A DNA stretch of 64,000 nucleotides from Pseudomonadota bacterium (lineage in GTDB: Bacteria; Pseudomonadota; Alphaproteobacteria; Puniceispirillales; Puniceispirillaceae). Numbering within the stretch: position 1 is the stretch's first letter; each line of letters starts with the position of its first letter. The stretch spans positions 62,001 to 126,000 of the forward strand of contig JAQCEA010000002.1 in NCBI GenBank assembly GCA_027620495.1. The letters are read 5' to 3'. The notes beneath the pieces were generated by a model. It did no database searches. It saw only the letters and a list, made by a program, of their open reading frames with translations, and was not told where the DNA came from. The position numbers and the translations under genes are program-made. Shown piece after piece: positions 19,998-28,679 of this stretch.

Positions 19998-20752
19998 CTA
20001 GTGCGGCTCCGATTTTACAAGTCCGGGACCTGCTGAAAACCTTTGGCGCGGTGGTGGCGGCAAAAGACATCAATATTGATGTGTCAAAAGGTGAAATTGT
20101 CGGCATTATTGGTGCGAATGGCGCTGGCAAAACCTGTTTTGTGAATATGGTCACCGGGTATTTAGCCCCGACAGCGGGCAGCATCGTATTTGAAGGCACC
20201 GAGCTGGTTGGCAAGGGGCCGCGCGAGGTCACACATGCAGGCATTTCGCGCTCGTTTCAGGTATCACAGGTTTTCCACTCAATGACAGTTGAAGAAAATC
20301 TGCGTATCGCGCTGGCGATTGCGGAAAACCGTGGGGTGAATGCGTTGCGTCTGATGGAAAGTGACGCGCTAGAGGCAAAATGTTCAGATGTGTTGCGGCG
20401 CTATAAGCTGGAACCGCACAAACATATGACGGTCAGTGTTCTCTCGCAAGGTATCCGCAAATTGCTCGACATTGCCATGGCGGTGGTGAGTGAGCCACGA
20501 ATCCTGTTACTCGACGAACCCACAAGCGGCATCAGTGTCGAAGAAAAATTTGATTTTATGGATGTGGTGATGGGGGCGCTGAAAGAAGACAACGTCACCG
20601 TTCTGTTTGTTGAACATGATATGGAAATTGTCGAACGCTATGTCAGTCGGGTGTTGGCTTTCTATCAAGGTGAAATCATTGCAGATATGGCGCCTGACAA
20701 AGCTCTTGCCGATAATAAAGTGCGAGAATTTGTGATTGGCAAACGGCATTAA
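19994..20752 (+). CDS. livG: ABC transporter ATP-binding protein LivG
   Basis: Walker A 'GANGAGKT', 'SVLSQGIRKLLDIAMAV', Walker B 'ILLLDEPTSGI', 'VEHDMEIV'. Confidence 0.93.
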   Translation: MTSAAPILQVRDLLKTFGAVVAAKDINIDVSKGEIVGIIGANGAGKTCFVNMVTGYLAPTAGSIVFEGTELVGKGPREVTHAGISRSFQVSQVFHSMTVEENLRIALAIAENRGVNALRLMESDALEAKCSDVLRRYKLEPHKHMTVSVLSQGIRKLLDIAMAVVSEPRILLLDEPTSGISVEEKFDFMDVVMGALKEDNVTVLFVEHDMEIVERYVSRVLAFYQGEIIADMAPDKALADNKVREFVIGKRH

Positions 20753-20778
20753 AATTCAGAGATAGGACAGTAAATACT

Positions 20779-21423
20779 ATGTTGATTGTTGATGCGCTAG
20801 ATGTCGATATAAATGGCACCCCCATTCTGCGTGATATTGGGCTGGAAATTAAAACTGGCGAGATTATTGGCCTGATTGGTCGCAACGGTGCTGGCAAAAC
20901 AACCTTTTTGCGCTCGGTGATGGGGTTGTTGCCAATCAATAGTGGCAAGATTGATTTTGATGATCACGCGTTGCACAGCCTGCCGGGGCATCGCCGGGCA
21001 CATTTGCGCATCGGCTATATGCCAGAAGACCGGCGGTTGGTGCCGGAAATGACAGCTGAAGAAAATATTTTGCTGCCAGTCTGGTCGACCAATATTGACG
21101 GGTATGAAGACCGTTTGAACTGGATTTATAAAATTATCCCTGAATGTGAAAAATTCCGCACCATGGCGGCCAATTCGCTATCTGGTGGCCAGCAAAAGCT
21201 GGTGGCATTAGGGCGGGCTTTGATGGTGGGGCATAAATTATTGTTGCTTGACGAGCCAACCGAGGGCATTGCACCGGTGTTGGCACAGCGTATGGGTGAA
21301 ATTCTGGCATCTCTCAAAAAAGAAGGGGTGTCGATCATCATCGCTGAATCAAATGACGCGCATGTCGCAAATGTGATTGACCGCACCTATGTGATCGAGC
21401 GCGGATCGATCGTCAGCAACTAA
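20779..21423 (+). CDS. livF: ABC transporter ATP-binding protein LivF
   Basis: Walker A 'GRNGAGKTT', 'LSGGQQKLVALGRALMVGHKLLLLDEPTEGIAP'. Confidence 0.93.
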   Translation: MLIVDALDVDINGTPILRDIGLEIKTGEIIGLIGRNGAGKTTFLRSVMGLLPINSGKIDFDDHALHSLPGHRRAHLRIGYMPEDRRLVPEMTAEENILLPVWSTNIDGYEDRLNWIYKIIPECEKFRTMAANSLSGGQQKLVALGRALMVGHKLLLLDEPTEGIAPVLAQRMGEILASLKKEGVSIIIAESNDAHVANVIDRTYVIERGSIVSN

Positions 21424-21440
21424 ACAAAAAACAGGTCTGA

Positions 21441-22394
21441 TTGATGACGGCACCGGTGAAATTTGTTGCAAAGGGTGTTATTCCGGCAACCCTTATTGCG
21501 TTTGATCAGGATTTTGCGGTCGATCAGAAAAACTTGCTGAAGCATCTTCGCGATGTTGCCGCAACAGATGGGTTGAGCGCCATTACCGTCAATGGCCATG
21601 CCTCGGAAATCCACGCATGTAGCGTTGCTGAACAGCAAGAGCTTTTGGCCTTATCACTGGCTGAAGTCGGTGACAGGTTGCCTTTGGTAAATGGTGTATA
21701 TGCAGATGGTAGCCATGCGGCTGTTGAAATTGCGCGCATGGCAGCTGCCGAAGGGGCCAGCGCCTTGCTTGTCTTCCCGCCAAATAGCATGAGCATGGGG
21801 GGGCAACACCGCCCAGAGATGGCGGTGCGTCATTTTCAAATGATTGCCGAGGCAACTGATCTGCCGCTGATTTTGTTTCAATATCCACAGGCCACTGGGC
21901 TTGGTTATCCTTTTGCAACGATGGAAATAATTTTCGATGCGGTACCGTCAATCGTTGCGATTAAGGATTGGTGTAACGACCCGATGTTGCACGAAAAACA
22001 TATCCGTAATTTTCAATCGCGGCCGCGTCCGGTGAATGTGTTGACAACGCATTCATCTTGGTTGATGGCGTCGTTGTCGATGGGGCCAGCCGGATTGCTG
22101 TCTGGGGCCGGAAGCGTGATTGCAGATTTGCAGGTGGCGTTATTCAACGCCATAAAGGCAAATGATTTGCAGACGGCGCGGCAGGTCAATGACCAAATTT
22201 ATCCGCTTGCACAGGCGTTTTACCGGGCACCATTTCTAGATATGCATAACCGGATGAAAGTCTGTCTGGAATTGTTGGGGCGGATTGATCGTGCGATTGT
22301 AAGGCCGCCATTAATGCCGTTGTCATCTGCTGAAATAGACGAATTGAAAACCGCGCTTGTGGCGTCTGGGCTGATGACTGGGTCTGGGCGCTAG
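21441..22394 (+). CDS. Dihydrodipicolinate synthase (DapA) family protein
   Basis: 'GVIPATLIAFDQDFAVD', 'GLSAITVNGHASEIHACSVAEQQELL', 'LPLILFQYP', 'VAIKDW' Schiff-base lysine. Confidence 0.87.
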   Translation: MMTAPVKFVAKGVIPATLIAFDQDFAVDQKNLLKHLRDVAATDGLSAITVNGHASEIHACSVAEQQELLALSLAEVGDRLPLVNGVYADGSHAAVEIARMAAAEGASALLVFPPNSMSMGGQHRPEMAVRHFQMIAEATDLPLILFQYPQATGLGYPFATMEIIFDAVPSIVAIKDWCNDPMLHEKHIRNFQSRPRPVNVLTTHSSWLMASLSMGPAGLLSGAGSVIADLQVALFNAIKANDLQTARQVNDQIYPLAQAFYRAPFLDMHNRMKVCLELLGRIDRAIVRPPLMPLSSAEIDELKTALVASGLMTGSGR

Positions 22395-22415
22395 ATTATT
22401 ATTAGGGGGGAAAAT

Positions 22416-22739
22416 ATGGCTCTATACGAATTGCGCACCTATCAGGTGTATGTTGGCAAAATGAAAGACGCGGTCGCAGCCTATCAGGATTATGGCTGGC
22501 CAGCGATTAAAAATGGCGGGTTTGATAACAAGCTTGTTGGCTATTTCACTTCAGATACTGGTGGCTTGCATCAGATTGTCCATTTGTGGAAATTTGATGA
22601 TTATAATGACCGGCGCCAGCATTGGGACACCATGTTTCAGGATACGGCATTCATGGAATTTGCTGGCAAAATCAGACCATTATTGATGACCCAGAAAAAC
22701 CAGTTGTTGCATGCCTCGCCGTGGGGACCGCACCCATAG
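22416..22739 (+). CDS. NIPSNAP family protein
   Basis: 'MALYELRTYQVYVGKM', 'LVGYFTSDTGGLHQIVHLWKFDDYNDRRQHW'. Confidence 0.9.
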   Translation: MALYELRTYQVYVGKMKDAVAAYQDYGWPAIKNGGFDNKLVGYFTSDTGGLHQIVHLWKFDDYNDRRQHWDTMFQDTAFMEFAGKIRPLLMTQKNQLLHASPWGPHP

Positions 22740-22797
22740 AAAGCTGGTGCCATTGCGCTGGGCTGTCTGATCTTTCAAATCATCAGGGGTAAAGGCT

Positions 22798-23259
22798 ATG
22801 GTGAACATCAAATATATCATCTGGGCGTTGATAGCCGGGGCATTTATCCCGCTCATTGGCATTTTGAACGGGCGAGTGGGCCGGGCATTGGGCGAGCCGT
22901 TTTATGCAACGGTGATGCTGTTTGGTGTGGCTATTATATTGGCGCTGGTGGTTTCGGTTGTTTTTGGCAAAGACGCCCCTTCGTTCCAAAACCTGCAAAC
23001 CCTGCGGCCGATGGATTACACGGCTGGCTTTATCGTTGCTTTTTATGTGATCAGCGCAACCGTGCTGGCTGGCAAAATTGGTGTGGCCAATTTCATTGTT
23101 ATGGCGGTGTCAGGCCAGATCATGTTTTCGCTGATGATTGACCATTTTGGCCTGTTCGGCGCACCGGTAAAACCAATTAATATGACCCAGCTTGTTGGGG
23201 CTGTTTTGCTGTTAATCGGGCTGGCAACAACGCAGCTTGCTAGCAGTAAATTAGATTAA
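22798..23259 (+). CDS. DMT family transporter, YdcZ-like
   Basis: About 150-aa, 5-TM, 'GAFIPLIGILNGRVGRALGEPFYATVMLFGV', 'LVGAVLLLIGL'. Confidence 0.82.
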   Translation: MVNIKYIIWALIAGAFIPLIGILNGRVGRALGEPFYATVMLFGVAIILALVVSVVFGKDAPSFQNLQTLRPMDYTAGFIVAFYVISATVLAGKIGVANFIVMAVSGQIMFSLMIDHFGLFGAPVKPINMTQLVGAVLLLIGLATTQLASSKLD

Positions 23260-23843
23260 CGCAGGCCGTCTTTACCTTCGGCTTCATCATGTGTCAGCCC
23301 GCCAACGCGAGGTAACGGACGCCCGGAATCAGCAACCGCAACAGCCACTAAAATTTCATTTGCCCGCGGCGCGTCATTCACCCGCACTTCCATGCCATCA
23401 AAATGTGATCTGACATAAGCGGCGTCTTTATGCCCGAGCGGGACGTCAAGTGGCTGGCCCATACCGCCGCGTTTCTTGTTTGACGGCACCAGAGCCGCGC
23501 CTTTTTCAACTGCCGCACGCAAAGGTTTGCCAAGCCGTGGATGCAAAATGGCCGCGGCATGTTCCAATTCTCCATTTTCTCCAACCAATGCGGCCTTGCC
23601 ATAGCTTTGTGCGTCAGCGGGTGAGATGCCAAGCGCGGCAACGCACGCCTCTCCCAATTTTGCGCCTAGCTCTTCGCCAATCACCATGAGCGCCTCTAAA
23701 TTCTCTACATAACGCCCAGCAAAAGGGTTTTCGATAACTGCAACCGCCGCCGCACGGCGTGTGGCTGGATGAATGGGCTGTTCAGCTTCGCTGTGTGTTT
23801 CCTCAACAATGGTAACAATTTTGCGAATCTTGGCGGTTGTCAT
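23256..23843 (-). CDS. Amino acid synthesis family protein (DUF1185/PF06684)
   Basis: 'TRRAAAVAVIENPFAGRYVENLEALMVIGEELG', 'YGKAALVGENGELEHAAAILHPRLGKPLRAAVEKGAALVPSNKKRG'. Confidence 0.88.
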   Translation of the reverse strand: MTTAKIRKIVTIVEETHSEAEQPIHPATRRAAAVAVIENPFAGRYVENLEALMVIGEELGAKLGEACVAALGISPADAQSYGKAALVGENGELEHAAAILHPRLGKPLRAAVEKGAALVPSNKKRGGMGQPLDVPLGHKDAAYVRSHFDGMEVRVNDAPRANEILVAVAVADSGRPLPRVGGLTHDEAEGKDGLR

Positions 23844-23908
23844 GCTGAGGCCTCGTAACCAAATGGGTTTGACGTGTGCGAAAAATTAACGCTAAATTCA
23901 AGAATAAA

Positions 23909-23933
23909 ATTTGTTCGCTGTCAAACAATAATC
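23909..23933. promoter_or_regulatory. Operator candidate 1: ATTTGTTCGCTGTCAAACAATAATC
   Basis: TTGTT-N7-AACAA-like inverted repeat sharing 'AAACAATAATC' with the site at 25887; lies in the DUF1185/marR divergent region. Confidence 0.6.
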
Positions 23934-24097
23934 AGCCTGATTATCTGCCGGAACAGTGCGTCATTTAGAAGGTAAATTCATCATGTTAGTTACCGCTGTT
24001 GTAATGGAAAATATCTATCGCGGCGCAGTAAATATCCAGCAGATGCGGCTTGATTGCATCGCCAACAAGGTTCGGAATTAAAGGAACATTATTATCC

Positions 24098-24508
24098 ATG
24101 ACAGATGACTACAGACTTGATGATCAGGTAGGCTATAAATTGCGACTTGCTAGCCAGCGCCATTTGGAAATCTTTTCGCAACATCTCTCCGACATTACGC
24201 CCACCCAATTTTCAATTTTGGCGCGTCTTTATGAGGTTGGTGAGACATCACAAAATCAGCTTGGCAGGCTGGTGGCTATGGATGCGGCCACCACCAAAGG
24301 GGTAATCGCGCGGCTGCTGGAAAAAAATCTTGTCGAGGCGCGTGCCGATCCAAATGATGCACGGCGTCTGCAAATTTCATTGACCGAAACTGGCCGTGAA
24401 CTGACCATTGATGCGATTGAAAAGGCGCGCAAAATTACCGAAGATACGGTGGCGAATTTAAACGGCCATGATGTGAAGAGGCTGCTAGAATTGCTGGATA
24501 AGATCTAG
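24098..24508 (+). CDS. MarR family transcriptional regulator
   Basis: 'LDDQVGYKLRLASQRHLEIF...LTPTQFSILARLYEVGETSQNQLGRLVAMDAATTKGVIARLLEKNLVEARADPNDARRLQISLTETG' winged HTH. Confidence 0.92.
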   Translation: MTDDYRLDDQVGYKLRLASQRHLEIFSQHLSDITPTQFSILARLYEVGETSQNQLGRLVAMDAATTKGVIARLLEKNLVEARADPNDARRLQISLTETGRELTIDAIEKARKITEDTVANLNGHDVKRLLELLDKI

Positions 24509-24535
24509 GTTTTAAATCGTCTTGTGCGATAAATA

Positions 24536-24555
24536 AATGTTTGCATACTAATGAA
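24536..24555. promoter_or_regulatory. Operator candidate 2: AATGTTTGCATACTAATGAA
   Basis: 15/20 identity to the reverse complement of the site at 25887; upstream of the enamidase-like gene. Confidence 0.5.
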
Positions 24556-24617
24556 ATGCGCAGGGTATTTTTATTGTGGCAATCGCCCGGTGCGCCATCG
24601 GTGAAAAGGGGCAAATC

Positions 24618-25787
24618 ATGTCTACACAAAAGCTTGTGATCAAGAATATAGGCCAGATTTTGTCTGGCAAGCTGGAAGAACCACTGATTGATGGTGATTG
24701 TGTGATTGCCATTGATGGACATATCACCGCCATTGGCCGCTATCGTGAGTTAGATACCGATCAGGCAACGCAGATTGTTGACGCGCATGGCGTGACGCTG
24801 GCCCCGGGGTTGATTGACAGCCACGTACATCCGGTTATTGGCGATTATACGCCGCGCCAACAACAATTGAACTGGATTGATTCATGCTTGCATGGCGGCG
24901 TGACAACAATGATTTCAGCTGGTGAGGTGCACGCGCCCGGCCGTCCAAAGGATATTGTTGGATTGAAAGCGATGGCGATTGCCTCGCAACGTTGGTACGA
25001 AAATTTCCGGCCATCTGGCGTCAAAATGCTGGCTGGCGCACCGGTGATTGAAGAGGGCATGGTCGAGTCTGATTTTAAAGAGCTTGCTGATGCCGGGGTT
25101 AAATTGCTTGGCGAAGTTGGTTTAGGGTCGGTAAAGGCCGGTGAAACAGCCGCCCAAATGGTAAAATGGGCGCGCAAATATGGCATTCAGTCCACCATCC
25201 ATACAGGTGGCCCATCGATCCCGGGGTCAGGCTTGATCGACAAAGATGTCGTGCTAGAGGCAGATGCAGATATCATTGGCCATATCAATGGCGGGCATAC
25301 CGCGTTGCCTGATGACCAGATCACCTGTCTGTGCGAAAGCTGTACGCGCGGCATTGAAATTGTGCATAATGGCAATGAAAGGGCCGGTTTGCTTGCTATG
25401 CGCACGGCTTTTGAAATTGGTCAGGCAGAGCGTATTATTTTAGGCACTGATGCGCCAGCCGGATCAGGTGTGCAACCTCTTGGCATCTTGCGGATGATTG
25501 CCATGCTATCGAGCCTTGGTGATATTCCGCCAGAAATCGCCTTTTGTTTTGCCACCGGTAATACCGCCAGAATGCGTGAGCTTGACAGCGGCATCATTGA
25601 AATTGGTAAGTCGGCAGATTTTATCTTGATCGACAGTGCCCAGCATGCGCCCGGCAAGACCATGCTTGAAAGCATTCATCAAGGCAATCTTCCGGGTGTT
25701 GGCATGACGATTATTGACGGCATTGTCCGCACCCAGCGCAGCCGGAATACGCCGCCTGCTGAACGTTTACCAGAAGTGGTGCTGTAG
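24618..25787 (+). CDS. Amidohydrolase, enamidase-like (homologue of Eubacterium barkeri nicotinate-pathway enamidase)
   Basis: 'VTLAPGLIDSHVHPVIGDYTPRQQQLNWIDSCLHGGVTTMISAGEVHAPGRPKDIVGLKAMAIA', 'GEVGLGSVK', 'IHTGGPSIPGS', 'GHINGGHTALPD', 'RSRNTPPAERLPEVVL' resemble enamidase as I remember it. Confidence 0.8.
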   Translation: MSTQKLVIKNIGQILSGKLEEPLIDGDCVIAIDGHITAIGRYRELDTDQATQIVDAHGVTLAPGLIDSHVHPVIGDYTPRQQQLNWIDSCLHGGVTTMISAGEVHAPGRPKDIVGLKAMAIASQRWYENFRPSGVKMLAGAPVIEEGMVESDFKELADAGVKLLGEVGLGSVKAGETAAQMVKWARKYGIQSTIHTGGPSIPGSGLIDKDVVLEADADIIGHINGGHTALPDDQITCLCESCTRGIEIVHNGNERAGLLAMRTAFEIGQAERIILGTDAPAGSGVQPLGILRMIAMLSSLGDIPPEIAFCFATGNTARMRELDSGIIEIGKSADFILIDSAQHAPGKTMLESIHQGNLPGVGMTIIDGIVRTQRSRNTPPAERLPEVVL

Positions 25788-25796
25788 ACCGGGTGC

Positions 25797-25856
25797 TGGC
25801 ATGACTAGCTGTTGGCATGACTAGCTGTTGGCATGACTGGCTGTTAGAATGACCGG
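25797..25856. repeat. Tandem repeat, 16-bp unit (TGGCATGACTAGCTGT), 3 full copies plus a degenerate fourth
   Basis: Units start at 25797, 25813, 25829 and 25845. Confidence 0.93.
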
Positions 25857-25886
25857 GCAAGAGAAAGCCGATTTACAAAAATGTTA

Positions 25887-25906
25887 ATTGTTAGTATACA
25901 AACAAT
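25887..25906. promoter_or_regulatory. Operator candidate 3: ATTGTTAGTATACAAACAAT (18/20 palindromic)
   Basis: Near-perfect palindrome 37 bp upstream of the AOR start. Confidence 0.7.
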
Positions 25907-25942
25907 AATCGATTATGTGGGTTTGGCTAAAAGGGGCTGGCT

Positions 25943-27667
25943 ATGCGTAAATTCATAGAAATAGATTTGCATCACCAAAAAAAAACCGAGCGCCAGCTTA
26001 CTGGCCGTGAACTGGCCGAGGCTGGGCGGTATCTGATCGCGCGTATGCTGGTCGAACGTAATATCGCAGGCATTGATCCGTTGGCACCGGAAAATCCATT
26101 GATCTTTTCAGTCGGGCCATTTGCCGGGACGAATTTTTCCAATGCGAACCGTTTGTCTGTTGGTTGCAAAAGCCCGCTGACCGGCGGTGTGAAAGAGGCC
26201 AATAGCGGTGGCACATTTGGATTTGCCATGGGGCAATTACAGATCGCTGGGCTGACCTTTACCGGTGCCAGTGACAATTGGGTGGTGATCCGCATCACCA
26301 AAGATGGTGAAATTTCATTTGATGATGCCGCCCCCTATTTGGGGCTTGGCAATTTTGATTGTGCCAAAAAATTACATGCTGTTTATGGCGAAAAAACTTC
26401 GTTGGCTCTATGCGGCCCGGTTGGTGAATATTTGGGGTTAATGGCTGGTGTTGCCTTTTCTGATACCGACAACCGGCCGTCACGATTGGCGGCGCGCGGC
26501 GGTGTTGGTGCGGTGATGGGTGCCAAAAAAATAAAGGCGGTGGTGATTGATAAAGACCGTATGCCGCCGGTTCATGATCGCAAAAAGGTCATGGGCGCGA
26601 TTAAGGATTATGGCAAAAAGTTAGGTGAGTCCGTTGCCGTGCAAAGCCTGAAAACAACGGGTACAGCCATGGTGGCTGATCTGACCAATCATCTCGGTGC
26701 CTTGCCGGTGCGTAATTTTTCTGCCGGTCAATTAACTGGCACGAATGATGGCCCGCTGAAAATGGGTGGGGATTTTATCCGTGAGTTGAATAGTGGGCGT
26801 GGCGGCGAAACATCGCATGCATGTATGCCGGGCTGCCTGATTAAATGCAGCAATGTCTATGTTGACGATACTGGGCGCGAATTGGTCTCGCCGCTTGAAT
26901 ATGAAACCATTGGCTTGCTTGGGACAAATTGCGGGTTAACCGAGCCTGATGATGTGGCGCGCCTGAATGAAACAGCGAATGATCTTGGCGTTGATAGCAT
27001 AGAGCTTGGCGCCACCATCGCGGTTTTGATGGAAGCGGGTGAGGGGGCGTTTGGTGATTTGCCCTTTATGCAGGCCTGTCTTGAAGAAATCCGTTCCGGC
27101 AGTGAAAAAGGCCGACTTTATGCCTCTGGTACGGCGCGGGTTGGTGCGGCGCTGCAGGTGGCACGGGTGCCGGTCATCAAGAAACAGGCGATTAGTGCGT
27201 ATGACCCGCGGGTGATCGAGGTCACTGGTATTTCAATGATGCTGACAGCACAAGGCGCCGACCACACGGTTGGTAACGCGCCATCTTTTAAATGCGATGA
27301 CAAATCCATCGCCGAACTTGTGGCTGAAAGCTTGCGTATGCAGATCAATAGCGCGGTCGCCGACTCATTTGGTTTATGTGTGTTTGGCCGGTCAGTGACT
27401 GACGATAATCTGAAACTGATTGCTGATGCGATTAATGATGCGTTTGATGCAGGCGTTGACCCAGAATTTATCCGGCATATCGCGCTTGAAACCTTGCGGC
27501 TAGAGGCTGTTTTTAACAAAGCCGCCGGTTTCGATGAAGATGATGACGAATTGCCAGCATTTTTCACCGATGAACCTCTGCCGCCAACAAATAAGACCAA
27601 TCGATTGTTCAGCCGGGAAGTGAACCAGCAAATGCAGGTGCTTTTGGCGAATGCGGCGGTGCAGTGA
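25943..27667 (+). CDS. Aldehyde:ferredoxin oxidoreductase (AOR) family tungstopterin protein
   Basis: 'ENPLIFSVGPFAGTNFSNANRLSVGCKSPLTGGVKEANSGGTFG', 'AARGGVGAVMGAKKIKAVVI', Cys motif 'HACMPGCLIKCSN', 'DSFGLCVFG'. Confidence 0.92.
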   Translation: MRKFIEIDLHHQKKTERQLTGRELAEAGRYLIARMLVERNIAGIDPLAPENPLIFSVGPFAGTNFSNANRLSVGCKSPLTGGVKEANSGGTFGFAMGQLQIAGLTFTGASDNWVVIRITKDGEISFDDAAPYLGLGNFDCAKKLHAVYGEKTSLALCGPVGEYLGLMAGVAFSDTDNRPSRLAARGGVGAVMGAKKIKAVVIDKDRMPPVHDRKKVMGAIKDYGKKLGESVAVQSLKTTGTAMVADLTNHLGALPVRNFSAGQLTGTNDGPLKMGGDFIRELNSGRGGETSHACMPGCLIKCSNVYVDDTGRELVSPLEYETIGLLGTNCGLTEPDDVARLNETANDLGVDSIELGATIAVLMEAGEGAFGDLPFMQACLEEIRSGSEKGRLYASGTARVGAALQVARVPVIKKQAISAYDPRVIEVTGISMMLTAQGADHTVGNAPSFKCDDKSIAELVAESLRMQINSAVADSFGLCVFGRSVTDDNLKLIADAINDAFDAGVDPEFIRHIALETLRLEAVFNKAAGFDEDDDELPAFFTDEPLPPTNKTNRLFSREVNQQMQVLLANAAVQ

Positions 27668-27723
27668 TGCGCGCCGTACATGCGTTCTGAAGGGCTTGAC
27701 GGGCATGAAAAATTGCAGTCTCC

Positions 27724-27747
27724 TTTATTTGTGTACGAACAAATAAA
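27724..27747. promoter_or_regulatory. Operator candidate 4: TTTATTTGT-GTACGA-ACAAATAAA
   Basis: Perfect 9-bp arms with 6-bp spacer; 14/19 identity to candidate 3; upstream of the molybdenum hydroxylase operon. Confidence 0.62.
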
Positions 27748-27800
27748 TGCGGCCGCAATCAAGGCCTTGATGTGTTTTATGAGCCAATGTGAGAGGGTTT

Positions 27801-28679
27801 ATGCAAGGTGTGCTAGCCGCAGATCATCATGATGATTATGTAAGAGCGCCAGACCTAGACGCCGCCATAGCCACGTTGGCCGCGGGGCCGTGCCGCATTT
27901 TGGCTGGTGGTACAGATGTGTTCCCCTCATTACAGGATCGCCCGCTTGTCGGCCGGGTGCTGGATATTTCTGGTATCGCTGATTTGCGCCAGATTACACA
28001 AAGCGATGACCATTGGTCGATTGGCGCGGCGGTCAACTGGCGTGATGTCATTCGGGCGGCGCTTCCCGCGTCCTTTGATGGACTAAAAGCGGCGGCCCGC
28101 GAGGTCGGGTCATGGCAAATTCAAAACCGGGCAACTCTGGTTGGCAACATTTGTAATGCGTCACCGGCGGCAGATGGAGTGCCGGCCTTGCTGACGATGG
28201 ATGCCGCGGTACAATTGCAATCTTGCCGGGGTAGCCGAGTGATGCCATTGGCATCATTTATCACTGGCAATCGTAAAACCAAACGTGCCGAAGACGAGAT
28301 GGTCACCGCCATTCTGGTGCCAAAGACGGCCACCGCCGGGCAGGGATATTTCTATAAATTGGGTGCCCGCCGCTATTTGGTGATTTCGATTGGTATGGTG
28401 GCGATGCGGCTATTATGCGGCAAGCAACGCACCATTTCTGAAATAGCGATCGCTGTAGGTGCCTGTTCGGAAGTGGCCACCCGGCTGCATGATCTGGAAC
28501 AGCATTTATGCGGCCAGCCATTGGCGGGCGCGGCTGATATGGTGTCAGCGTCACATTTTGCGGGCCTATCCCCGATTGATGATGTGCGCGCACCGGCAAG
28601 CTATCGTATGGATGCGGTTGAAGAGTCGGTGCGGCGCCTTTTGGTACAGGCTGGTTCTGACATAGGACATGAAAAATAA
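27801..28679 (+). CDS. Molybdenum hydroxylase FAD-binding subunit (XdhB/CoxM type)
   Basis: 'YVRAPDLDAAIATLAAGPCRILAGGTDVFPSL', 'QIQNRATLVGNICNASPAADGVPALL', 'GQGYFYKLGARRYLVISI'. Confidence 0.92.
   Translation: MQGVLAADHHDDYVRAPDLDAAIATLAAGPCRILAGGTDVFPSLQDRPLVGRVLDISGIADLRQITQSDDHWSIGAAVNWRDVIRAALPASFDGLKAAAREVGSWQIQNRATLVGNICNASPAADGVPALLTMDAAVQLQSCRGSRVMPLASFITGNRKTKRAEDEMVTAILVPKTATAGQGYFYKLGARRYLVISIGMVAMRLLCGKQRTISEIAIAVGACSEVATRLHDLEQHLCGQPLAGAADMVSASHFAGLSPIDDVRAPASYRMDAVEESVRRLLVQAGSDIGHEK

Noticed and set aside
27118-27762. 214-aa antisense ORF opposite the AOR gene
   Set aside because: Composition is a mirror of the coding strand (Ser/Ala/Asn-rich), no recognisable domain; the AOR frame is strongly supported.
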